The position numbers were made by a program, and so were the translations under genes. Source: a virus. From it: a DNA stretch of 20,052 bases. Location of the stretch: positions 1 to 20,052 of the IMG/VR virus record IMGVR_UViG_3300042448_000170; one strand, 5' to 3'. The notes under the pieces were generated by a model. It was not told the DNA's origin. It made no database searches and saw nothing but the letters and a program-made list of their open reading frames with translations. Each line of letters opens with the position of its first letter. Positions within the stretch are counted from its first letter, which is position 1. Of the stretch, positions 14,483 through 20,052 are shown piece after piece.

Positions 14483-15009
14483 ACAGCAATCTCCGTAGCA
14501 GAAAGGGAATACGCAGCTGAAGGGTGTACAATAAACGCTGTTCCACCAGCACTAGCACAAGCCATAAAAATTGCATATGTTTGAGTGCTTGTAGTGCCAG
14601 GACTAAAATACATTGTGCTGCCCATTGAAATGTATGTTCCTGGATTACAATAACCACCACTATATGCACCGCCAGCATTTGTTCCGTTAGAGTATACTTG
14701 TGCAAGAGCAGGAACTACAGAACCTGTAGCCATAGCACTTAGCCAATCAACTCTAATTACACTATTTGCTCTTTTTGGGGTTATTGAAATTGTAATTCCA
14801 GTAGCTACAGCGGATGTTGAAGTTGTTGAAATACCTGCAGAATTTTTATCAGACACTTGAACTACTTGAATAACACTACCTGCTTGAGGGCTTTCAGTCG
14901 TAATAATAGTTCCGTTAGAAGCAGGAAGTGTCTGCGTAAAGTTACTAGCAGTTGCAGGCTCTTGGATGGTTATTTGTCCTCCAGCAGAGGACTGCAGAAC
15001 AATACTCAT
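14479..15009 (-). CDS. Short fibre / tip protein (176 aa)
   Basis: The N-terminal segment SIVLQSSAGGQITIQEPATA, then NFTQTLPASNGTIITT, is a frequent fibre element. It is followed by a beta-rich domain (about 45-176) with SVIRVDWLSAMATGSVVPAL and a Ser/Gly/Tyr-rich end (YSGGYCNPGTYISMGSTMYF). This resembles the separate C-terminal heads seen in many environmental phage fibres. Start by ATGA overlap with the nuclease gene and a good AAGGA site. The protein is short for a full fibre, so it may be a distal tip that joins the stalk protein encoded two genes upstream, or an independent small fibre. The receptor is unknown. Confidence 0.72.
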   Translation of the reverse strand: MSIVLQSSAGGQITIQEPATASNFTQTLPASNGTIITTESPQAGSVIQVVQVSDKNSAGISTTSTSAVATGITISITPKRANSVIRVDWLSAMATGSVVPALAQVYSNGTNAGGAYSGGYCNPGTYISMGSTMYFSPGTTSTQTYAIFMACASAGGTAFIVHPSAAYSLSATEIAV

Positions 15010-15425
15010 ATTGTTTCCTTGTAAGTCTGTAGATATTTAATTGCGCTCTTCATGGTCTGTTCAGATTCTTTAAAATGTTCTATTCCTAAATTACAAGCAG
15101 TGCATAACAAACCTCTAATGCTGCCTGTTGTGTGGTTGTGGTCAACGCATAAAGTATTAAGTTTAATATTACATATCTCACAACAACCCCCTAACTTTTC
15201 ATACTTTACTGCATATTCATCATAAGTAATGTTTATGCCTTGCGCCTTCCATGCTTTTCCACGGTACTTCTTTACACCTGATTCACTCTTTCTTCTTTTA
15301 TTATCAACTACTCGTTGACACATTTTACAACAAGGTCTTATACCTGAAGGTCTATCATATCTTGGCGTGTACTCTGATGCAGGTTTGTCAATTTTACACT
15401 TAGAACATACTTTATTTAAAACCAT
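15006..15425 (-). CDS. Endonuclease VII-like (HNH/treble-clef) free-standing nuclease
   Basis: A 139-residue protein of the recombination endonuclease VII (PF02945-type) group. It has two zinc-binding cysteine sets: C7 and C10 with C33 and C36 in the N-terminal half, and C82 and C85 with C108 and C111 in the nuclease domain (YEKLGGCCEICN and RGLLCTACN). The catalytic segment LCVDHNHTTGSIRGLLC carries the conserved DHNH (95-98) and is followed by N112. Stand-alone proteins of this type in phages are mostly mobile homing-type endonucleases. True resolvases belong with replication genes, while this one is wedged between two fibre genes, two bases after the stalk stop and overlapping the next start. 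It has no clear ribosome-binding site of its own. Confidence 0.85.
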   Translation of the reverse strand: MVLNKVCSKCKIDKPASEYTPRYDRPSGIRPCCKMCQRVVDNKRRKSESGVKKYRGKAWKAQGINITYDEYAVKYEKLGGCCEICNIKLNTLCVDHNHTTGSIRGLLCTACNLGIEHFKESEQTMKSAIKYLQTYKETI

Positions 15426-15427
15426 AT

Positions 15428-16624
15428 TTACAAGATAACCCAGCGACTGTTTGACGGTACAGTTACGGTAACACCAGAAGCGATTGTTAAAGCTCCTACA
15501 GAGTGTGCGTTATTACCTGCAGTGATGGAGTAGCTGGTTGAGATGGTGTTGCTGTGTTCGTATAAACCTTTAGTGGTTTTGTTTGCATCCGTATCTAAAG
15601 GAGACCAAGAAGCAGTAGTACCGTCAGTGGTTAAGTATTCTCCTGCGTTACCAGTCTGAGAAGGTAAAGCATCAACATTAGCCCATGATGTAGCTGTACC
15701 ATTGGTAGTTAAGAACTTACCAGAGTTACCTGTTTGACTTGGTGTGTAGCTTGCTGCTAATGCTTCAGAAGCAGCAGCATTGGTTGCTGAGGTTGCTGCA
15801 GCACTGGCTGAGTTACTAGCATTTGTTGCGCTAGTGGCTGCTGCGCTGGCAGAGTTGCTTGCATTAGTAGCTTGGGTAGAAGCTGTAGTTGCTGAACCAG
15901 AAGCTGCTGTAGCACTAGAGGCTGCGTTACTTGCAGAAGTAGAAGCAGCAGATGCACTGCTCGATGCATTAGTAGCCTGAGTAGTGGCTATACCTGCTTG
16001 AGTAGTAGCTGTTGTAGCTGATGTTGAAGCTGAAGAAGCAGAAGCTGCTGCGTTGGTTTCTGATGTAGCTGCATTGCTTGCAGATGTAGAAGCCGCTGAC
16101 GCAGACGATGCAGCAGCAGTTGCTGACGTAGAAGCATTGGAAGCACTCGTAGAAGCAGCGGTTGCGCTGTTGGATGCATTAGTGGCTGAAGTAGCTGCAG
16201 CAGTAGCTGAGTTACTTGCGTTAGTTGCTTGAGTTGAAGCTGTAGATGCGCTAGAGGAAGCTGCAGAAGCACTAGATGCAGCAGCAGTTTGTGCAGTCTC
16301 TGCGTTTGTTTCTGCTAGTTCAGCAGCAGTTTGAGCTGTCTCTGCAGCCGCTTGTGCAGCCTCAGCCGCAGCTTGCGCTGTCTCTGCATTGGCTTCAGCA
16401 GTCTCTGCGTTAGTTTCTGCAGTTTCTGCATTAGTCTCTGCAGTCTGTGCATTGGTTGCAGCGGTAGAGGCTGTTGATGCAGAACCCGCAGCAGCGGCAG
16501 CACTCGCAGCAGCAGCATCGGCATCAACCTGAGCTTCGGCAACGAGTTCACGAATTAATAGGGCTTCGCTTGAAGAATCCGCTACAGCGTCTCCTGCACC
16601 ACCTGCGCCTCTGTAGATTGACAT
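15428..16624 (-). CDS. Tail fibre stalk protein, Ala/Ser/Thr heptad repeats (398 aa)
   Basis: The N-terminus, MSIYRGAGGAGDAVADSSSE, is a widespread phage fibre anchor that attaches to the tail. Residues about 36-291 are almost only A, S, T, N, E and Q in seven-residue units. Charged heptads such as ETAEANA and ETAQTAA come first, then neutral ones such as SATNASN and SASAAAT, as expected for a long thin parallel coiled coil. Two 20-residue copies of a PSQTGN..G..LTT.GT..SW motif follow (295-314 and 321-340). The end is a short beta domain finishing TVPSNSRWVIL. An AAGGAG site lies six bases before the ATG. It follows the capsid gene after an 89-base gap with two hairpins. The protein probably forms the shaft that carries the distal pieces encoded downstream. 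Confidence 0.85.
   Translation of the reverse strand: MSIYRGAGGAGDAVADSSSEALLIRELVAEAQVDADAAAASAAAAAGSASTASTAATNAQTAETNAETAETNAETAEANAETAQAAAEAAQAAAETAQTAAELAETNAETAQTAAASSASAASSSASTASTQATNASNSATAAATSATNASNSATAASTSASNASTSATAAASSASAASTSASNAATSETNAAASASSASTSATTATTQAGIATTQATNASSSASAASTSASNAASSATAASGSATTASTQATNASNSASAAATSATNASNSASAAATSATNAAASEALAASYTPSQTGNSGKFLTTNGTATSWANVDALPSQTGNAGEYLTTDGTTASWSPLDTDANKTTKGLYEHSNTISTSYSITAGNNAHSVGALTIASGVTVTVPSNSRWVIL
15605..15664 (-). repeat. 20-residue fibre motif, copy 2
   Basis: Encodes residues 321-340 of the stalk protein, beginning PSQTGNAGEYL. It matches the unit at 15683-15742 at most positions. This motif commonly marks the junction between stalk and head in phage fibres. 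Confidence 0.75.
15683..15742 (-). repeat. 20-residue fibre motif, copy 1
   Basis: Encodes residues 295-314 of the stalk protein, beginning PSQTGNSGKFL and ending in a conserved SW. Six residues separate it from the second copy. Confidence 0.75.
15752..16519 (-). repeat. Heptad-repeat stalk region
   Basis: About 256 codons, nearly all GCN, ACN, AGY/TCN or AAY, encode seven-residue units. Longer near-repeats such as TNASNSATAAATSATNASNSA-like blocks occur several times. The low complexity leaves long stop-free frames on both strands, none of them a plausible gene. Such DNA can change length by slippage or recombination. Confidence 0.85.
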
Positions 16625-16651
16625 TTATTCTCCTTGACTTGTTTAAAGACT

Positions 16652-16675
16652 CTTGTTAAAGAACCCTTAAACAAG
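16652..16675 (-). promoter_or_regulatory. Second hairpin between capsid and fibre genes
   Basis: CTTGTT pairs with AACAAG, with two more inner A-T pairs around a loop near GGGTTC. On the minus strand it is followed by AGTCTTTAAAC, which is not a strong T tract. It lies 27 bases before the stalk start codon, just upstream of the ribosome-binding site. It may be an mRNA-stability or attenuation element. Confidence 0.45.
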
Positions 16676-16677
16676 AC

Positions 16678-16695
16678 AGCCCTAATTAAAGGGCT
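16678..16695 (-). terminator. Weak terminator candidate after the capsid gene
   Basis: AGCCCT pairs with AGGGCT around TTAATT, about 19 bases after the capsid stop on the minus strand, and is followed by GTCTTGTTT. The T tract is broken, so termination would be partial. Partial termination after the capsid gene is known in T7-like phages, where it lowers expression of the next genes. Confidence 0.45.
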
Positions 16696-16713
16696 ATCCT
16701 GAGTTGTTACTGC

Positions 16714-17676
16714 TTAGCCGTTTACAGCTAATACAAAGCCAGTGTCTGGACGCAAAGTCTTAACACCGTACAGCGTGTCAGCAGTGTACAAGGTTGAGAG
16801 ATACTCTTGCTTGTACTGAGTCTGTGAACGAACACCCATCTGCTCAGCCAACACCATTGTATCACGGTGAGCCAAGATAGCAGCTTTAACATCGCCACCT
16901 ACATCGTTAGCTGCATCTGTTTCGATAACAGGGCAGTTGCTCGATACATAGATATCGATACCATATAGCTGACCAATCATGCCGTTCTGAACACCACGAC
17001 CATCAACGAAGTCGCTAGAATTGTAGCGATCGATGCCCATGATAGCAGCACGGAGTGATGGAGGAACTGCGAAGAAACGACCATCCATTGGGGTATCAGC
17101 ATCGTCCATACGCTTGATCAAGGCACGGAAACCAGCATCAGTAAATACGTCAGCAGCAACTACAGTGTCAGCAGCGTAAGCTGTCAAACCAGTAGAAGCG
17201 TCGATGTAGAAGCTGTTGCTATGAACCCAGTCAGAACCAGAACCATTGTCATCACCGAAAGTCTTAGCCAATTGGAACAAGGTGTCGTCAATCTTCTTAG
17301 CCAATGCATAGCCAGCATCTTCTGTGTAGAAGCGACGGAGTGATGCCAAAGCCTGAACTTCAACGATGTCCTCAATGAAACGTGAGTACTCAAAGTGCTG
17401 GTCTACAGAAACAAGAACTTCAGTCTCGGTATCAGCTTGGATTGTTACAGTTGTGTTAGCTGCCTTAGCAGTAGCTACACCACGAGTTGGCTTAGGAATG
17501 TGAAGCGTGTCACCTTTCTTGCCCTTCATGGTCATCTTGTTTACGAGGTTAGCGAGAACCAAGTTTTTCTTATAAGCAGCTACTACTTCGTCACTCCAAA
17601 TTTCTGGGATAAACTTGTCTGCTTGTGTCTTTGCTACGATTGTTCCAGATCCACCTGGATAAACTGCTGTTGCCAT
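16714..17676 (-). CDS. Major capsid protein (320 aa)
   Basis: A 320-residue protein directly after the scaffold gene, with a very strong AGGAG site nine bases upstream and a C- and T-rich codon choice suited to high expression. The start MATAVYPGGSGTIVAKTQAD, then FIPEIWSDEVVAAYKKNLVL and VNKMTMKGKKGDTLHIPK, is typical of podovirus capsid proteins with the HK97 fold. Later segments include DADTPMDGRFFAVPPSLRA and GQLYGIDIYVSSNCP (spine-helix and beta-strand region), and the C-terminal GVKTLRPDTGFVLAVNG. No protease gene is visible, so maturation probably occurs without cleavage, as in T7. A consensus TATAAT without a good -35 lies just upstream. Confidence 0.9.
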   Translation of the reverse strand: MATAVYPGGSGTIVAKTQADKFIPEIWSDEVVAAYKKNLVLANLVNKMTMKGKKGDTLHIPKPTRGVATAKAANTTVTIQADTETEVLVSVDQHFEYSRFIEDIVEVQALASLRRFYTEDAGYALAKKIDDTLFQLAKTFGDDNGSGSDWVHSNSFYIDASTGLTAYAADTVVAADVFTDAGFRALIKRMDDADTPMDGRFFAVPPSLRAAIMGIDRYNSSDFVDGRGVQNGMIGQLYGIDIYVSSNCPVIETDAANDVGGDVKAAILAHRDTMVLAEQMGVRSQTQYKQEYLSTLYTADTLYGVKTLRPDTGFVLAVNG

Positions 17677-17696
17677 TTTTAATACTCCTAAATAAA

Positions 17697-17702
17697 ATTA
17701 TA
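17697..17702 (-). promoter_or_regulatory. Isolated TATAAT upstream of the capsid gene
   Basis: A perfect -10 hexamer on the minus strand, 21 bases before the capsid start, inside an AT-rich 34-base gap. No -35 hexamer is found 16-18 bases upstream and no TG extension is present, so it is a weak promoter candidate. The AT-rich gap may simply keep the ribosome-binding site unpaired. Confidence 0.3.
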
Positions 17703-17710
17703 AAATAAAG

Positions 17711-18535
17711 TTACCGAACTCGTCCTTCTGCGTAGGCATTGAGGATTTCATCTGCCATACTTTCATAACGATTCGGATCTTGCATTCTTAAGCGAATTAA
17801 GTCTGCACGACGATATACTGGTTTACCTGTTTCCCCTGTACCACCTTGCTGCACAGCTGCTGCTTTGAGTGCTTTACTGCGACCTTCACTATCTGTCTTC
17901 TTCAGTGCTTCATCTGCAGCTTTAGAGGTTTCCTCTTTTTGCTGCCTTAAACCACGCAACGACTTGTAGTTGTCGAGTAGTTCTAAAGCTGAATCAACAT
18001 CATAGTTATTAGCATCAGCATACAAACGCTGCCTTGCCCGTGAACTTGCAATCCATTGTTGAAAGTCTTCGGACTGTGCTACACTTACAAAATCAGGATG
18101 AGTCTTTTCAATTGATTCAAGAGCTGAACGCTGAGCTTGAACTACTTGTTGCTCTTGCAGCTGTCGTAGAACTGGATTAGACTCTAGTGCCTGGTTAATT
18201 GCCTTTTGGGGATCTTCAAACCAATCAATCTCTTGTGCTGGTTCAGGCTGCTTGTCGTGCTTGGTTTCGAGTTGTTGCCTTAGAAGCGAGTCAGCTAACT
18301 TCCGTACTTCACCTACCTCTTGTGCCTGACGACCGATAAGCTTTTCAGCTTCTTGGTGCATACGAACAATCTCATCAAGAGATTTATTCTTATACTTTTC
18401 AGGTACTTCAACTTCGTTAGCAATCTCTTCAGGTTGTGCTGATTCAGCGTCTGGGATTGTACTTCCTTGTTGGTTTAAGTCGGTTAAAGCTTCGTTAGAT
18501 TCTTCTTCTTGCAGTTCGATAAAATTAGCAGCCAT
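17711..18535 (-). CDS. Capsid scaffolding protein (274 aa)
   Basis: An acidic, highly helical protein just before the capsid gene, the standard place for the scaffold in T7-like and related phages. The first 45 residues are acidic and probably disordered. A conserved segment VPEKYKNKSLDEIVRMHQEA (44-63), with KLIGRQAQEVGEVRK following, is shared by many phage scaffold proteins. The middle is coiled-coil-like and rich in Q and E. The C-terminus holds a basic helix-turn-helix (about 240-274, RRADLIRLRMQDPNRYESMA), the type of element that binds coat protein. It would be lost from the mature head. A strong AGGAG site lies six bases before the start. Confidence 0.88.
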   Translation of the reverse strand: MAANFIELQEEESNEALTDLNQQGSTIPDAESAQPEEIANEVEVPEKYKNKSLDEIVRMHQEAEKLIGRQAQEVGEVRKLADSLLRQQLETKHDKQPEPAQEIDWFEDPQKAINQALESNPVLRQLQEQQVVQAQRSALESIEKTHPDFVSVAQSEDFQQWIASSRARQRLYADANNYDVDSALELLDNYKSLRGLRQQKEETSKAADEALKKTDSEGRSKALKAAAVQQGGTGETGKPVYRRADLIRLRMQDPNRYESMADEILNAYAEGRVR

Positions 18536-18546
18536 ATATACTCCTG

Positions 18547-18557
18547 TCGCAATGCGA
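18547..18557. repeat. Short palindrome before the scaffold gene
   Basis: TCGCA, A, TGCGA is a perfect inverted repeat in the 63-base gap between the zinc-ribbon and scaffold genes. It can form a small hairpin directly upstream of the AGGAG site and could affect scaffold translation. A poor promoter-like pair (TTGATC, 17 bases, TATCCT) overlaps the gap. Neither is well supported. Confidence 0.35.
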
Positions 18558-18598
18558 TTTTAGGATAATTAAAAATAGCTCGGTGATCAAGAGTTCAC

Positions 18599-18844
18599 TT
18601 ATGAGCCGTGATTTGCATTTGTTTTCCTCTCCACAGCCAGCTTCTCAGCTCTCTGTCTAGCCCACTTCGATGTAGCTGAAGGGTGGTCGCCACTGATTGG
18701 ATCTAAATAGATCCTCGGTGGGGTGAGGATACGGGTAGCAGTCCCGTCACATACGCTACACTGAACTTCTTTTGTCTCAACATCTACAAAGGATTCAGTG
18801 ATATGCGAATCTTTACACTTAAAGTCGTACATTCGTCTAGGCAT
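18599..18844 (-). CDS. FmdB-like zinc-ribbon protein (81 aa)
   Basis: An 81-residue protein opening MPRRMYDFKCKDSHITESF, followed by VQCSVCDGTATRIL. This is the layout of the FmdB/putative regulatory zinc-ribbon family, found widely in phages between portal and scaffold genes. The metal ligands would be C10 with H14 (C-x3-H in place of the usual C-x2-C) and C29 with C32. The C-terminal half (about 41-81) is basic and polar (SATSKWARQRAEKLAVERK). The start has a GAGGA site and overlaps the preceding gene by eight bases. The biochemical role is unknown, and transcription control or an assembly role are only suggestions. Confidence 0.8.
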   Translation of the reverse strand: MPRRMYDFKCKDSHITESFVDVETKEVQCSVCDGTATRILTPPRIYLDPISGDHPSATSKWARQRAEKLAVERKTNANHGS

Positions 18845-19082
18845 TATCTTCCTCTACTAGGAGCTGCTCATAAACTTCTGTACTAGACTCTCTTAAAGTC
18901 TTGATCCAGTTCATGATGGACAGTTCGCCCTTCTTGAAGTGGAGTTGTTGTTCTGTATCTAAGCCACCTATACGATCTGTGGCATCTATCATTACTTGGA
19001 TGTCTTCTACTAGGTCTTTCCAACCCTGAGTCGACATCATTGCAAATCTATTCTCGTAGTAATCCTGTAATTCACGATTCAT
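18837..19082 (-). CDS. Small acidic protein, first gene after promoter P1 (81 aa)
   Basis: An 81-residue, acidic and helical protein, MNRELQDYYENRFAMMSTQG, then WKDLVEDIQVMIDATDRIGG and LHFKKGELSIMNWIKTLRES. It has no cysteine and no membrane segment. Short proteins with an ENRFxMMxTxGWxxL pattern recur beside portal and FmdB-like genes in related phages, but I know of no function. The ATG has AAGGA 11 bases upstream within a predicted 41-base leader made by promoter P1. It overlaps the next gene by eight bases. A structural or assembly role is possible from its neighbours. Confidence 0.75.
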   Translation of the reverse strand: MNRELQDYYENRFAMMSTQGWKDLVEDIQVMIDATDRIGGLDTEQQLHFKKGELSIMNWIKTLRESSTEVYEQLLVEEDNA

Positions 19083-19129
19083 TGTAATCTTTTTCCTTGA
19101 CTTTGGAGATTATTTGTGATATAGTAAAT

Positions 19130-19158
19130 ATTATACCACAGTTTTACTCAAAAGTCAA
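19130..19158 (-). promoter_or_regulatory. Sigma-70-type late promoter P1 (head/fibre unit)
   Basis: Read on the minus strand: -35 TTGACT at 19158-19153, a 17-base spacer, then TATAAT at 19135-19130 preceded by TGG (extended -10). The -35 lies five bases after the portal stop, and AATAAAG stands just upstream as in the P2 promoter at 10697-10725. The predicted start is near 19123, giving a 41-base leader before the next gene. Confidence 0.88.
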
Positions 19159-19163
19159 GTACT

Positions 19164-20052
19164 TTATTGCATTTTTCTTTGCATTTGCATAGCAGCGATA
19201 CGCTCATTGGAAGCAATATCAGCCTCTTTGAGGGCTAAATTAGCAATCTTCTCTGCTTTAGTGAACTCATCCATGCCTTGTGTGCTTTGTTGGGCTTTAA
19301 AGGCATTAATTTGCATCTCTACAGGCAATAACTGGGTTTCTACACCTGTTTGCTGTGCTTCAGCCTGTGCTTTAGCTGCTTCTGCTTGTACCTTCTGGAG
19401 ATTAGCCATAGCTGTCTGCATAGCTATCTGTTGCATCTGCTCTTGCATAGGGTCTACAGGCTGCTGAGTCATCTCTTGAAGGGTAGCGATGATCTCTTCA
19501 CGATTAGACATGCTAGAGGACGCTATAATGCCTTGTAGGAGTACTGGAGTAATAGGAGACTGAGCACCTAGGGTAGACATTAAGCCCATCATCTGCTGCT
19601 GTTCGTACTCACGAGCTACCATTCCCATAGTAGAAGTAGGGATAAAGTTAAAGTCTTGGACTGGATAACGCTCAGGATCAAACTGCATGAACCGCCAAGC
19701 AGCCTTATTAATGAACGGCATCAGGAAATCTTCTTGGAAGTTGATCAAGGTACGCTTGTTCTTCTTCATAAGCCCTGAGAGAGCCATAGAGAGTCCTGCA
19801 CCGCTTGCCTCACCAGCAGCTACTTGACCTGGCATTGACGCACTGTCGATCGTTCCTGTGGCTTGCAATAGCATTGATTGGAAGTTCTGTGCTGTTTGGA
19901 AACTCTGTGGATCAGTAACACCAAACTTGAATGGCATCATGATCTCGTTAGGGTTACCGTTAACCAGCATGTTCTTACCTGGACGTACTTCGTACTTAGC
20001 ACCACGAGGAAGCCTTGTAGCATCCATCGCCATCATAGGGGATGTGGTTAGA
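19164..20052 (-). CDS. Portal protein, C-terminal part
   Basis: The frame remains open to the right edge of the window, so about 296 C-terminal residues are present and the start is outside. Portal proteins form the dodecameric ring at one head vertex through which DNA enters and leaves. The sequence has the podovirus portal pattern. It reads RLPRGAKYEVRPGKNMLVNG, then FQSMLLQATGTIDSASMPGQ, a GLMKKNKRTLINFQEDFLMP helix, and a glutamine- and methionine-rich barrel-type C-terminus (about 180-296, for example QEQMQQIAMQTAMANLQKVQ). Position before scaffold and capsid supports this. A promoter begins five bases after its stop. Confidence 0.85.
   Translation of the reverse strand, partial: LTTSPMMAMDATRLPRGAKYEVRPGKNMLVNGNPNEIMMPFKFGVTDPQSFQTAQNFQSMLLQATGTIDSASMPGQVAAGEASGAGLSMALSGLMKKNKRTLINFQEDFLMPFINKAAWRFMQFDPERYPVQDFNFIPTSTMGMVAREYEQQQMMGLMSTLGAQSPITPVLLQGIIASSSMSNREEIIATLQEMTQQPVDPMQEQMQQIAMQTAMANLQKVQAEAAKAQAEAQQTGVETQLLPVEMQINAFKAQQSTQGMDEFTKAEKIANLALKEADIASNERIAAMQMQRKMQ

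Noticed and set aside
14460-14705. 81-codon minus-strand frame within the short fibre gene
   Set aside because: It is nested in the 176-residue fibre gene, its product is Leu/Gln/Val-rich without a recognisable pattern, and it has no ribosome-binding site.
15006-15425. Nuclease as a Holliday-junction resolvase needed for packaging
   Set aside because: The fold is of the endonuclease VII type, but its place among fibre genes and its weak translation signal fit a mobile nuclease better. The resolvase role cannot be excluded.
15428-16624. Possible CRISPR array in the repetitive stalk DNA
   Set aside because: The repeats are in-frame degenerate codon repeats of an Ala/Ser/Thr protein, with no constant repeat length and no unique spacers.
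15757-16659. Several long open frames on both strands opposite and within the fibre stalk
   Set aside because: They arise from repeated GCN/ACN/AGY codons that contain no stops in other frames. Their products are low-complexity Leu/Gln or Ala/Val runs without ribosome-binding sites.
1-20052. tRNA genes, integrase, attachment sites or insertion sequences
   Set aside because: I looked for cloverleaf-like segments in the few non-coding gaps and for recombinase or transposase motifs in the proteins, and saw none.

Overview
The window is part of the genome of a tailed, probably short-tailed (podovirus-type) bacteriophage. It is densely packed: nearly every gene overlaps its neighbour by 1 to 8 bases or sits within a few bases of it. 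The evidence for this type is a portal, zinc-ribbon, scaffold and major capsid head module, a T7-gp11-like adaptor next to a large nozzle-like protein, a collar-domain needle, three large ejection-type proteins, and no sheath, tape-measure or baseplate genes. The base composition is moderately AT-rich. A B12-dependent ribonucleotide reductase and many tail-fibre proteins of the kind seen in environmental phages suggest an aquatic Gram-negative host. The host itself cannot be named from the sequence.

Layout, left to right. Bases 1-742 (plus strand) hold the 3' end of a class II ribonucleotide reductase gene and a coupled 42-residue protein, closed by a UUCG-loop terminator. A short convergent junction (777-867) carries two copies of a 22-base direct repeat. 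Everything from 868 to the right end is on the minus strand and is one long late region read from right to left: portal (3' part), a small unknown protein, an FmdB-like zinc ribbon, scaffold, capsid, then a receptor-binding cassette (16624 down to 11966). The cassette holds an Ala/Ser/Thr heptad stalk, a free-standing endonuclease VII-like nuclease, two further fibre proteins with short accessory genes, and a fibre ending in an S74 self-cleaving chaperone. After it come an XhlA-like membrane protein, a 114-residue unknown, and four very small lysine-rich proteins, two of which were found only by reading between larger frames. Then follow adaptor, nozzle, needle, three ejection-protein candidates, a tail-anchored coiled-coil protein, a holin and an M15 endolysin.

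Two closely matching sigma-70-type promoters, each with an extended -10, sit at 19130-19158 and 10697-10725. They divide the late region into a head/fibre unit and a tail/ejection/lysis unit, so host RNA polymerase probably reads both. Two hairpins after the capsid gene may reduce read-through into the fibre genes.

No tRNA, CRISPR array, integrase or insertion sequence was seen. I did not find a clearly new defence or anti-defence system. The least explained parts are the lysine-rich mini-protein cluster, the junction repeats, the multi-polypeptide fibre cassette with its nuclease, and the tail-anchored protein in the lysis block.
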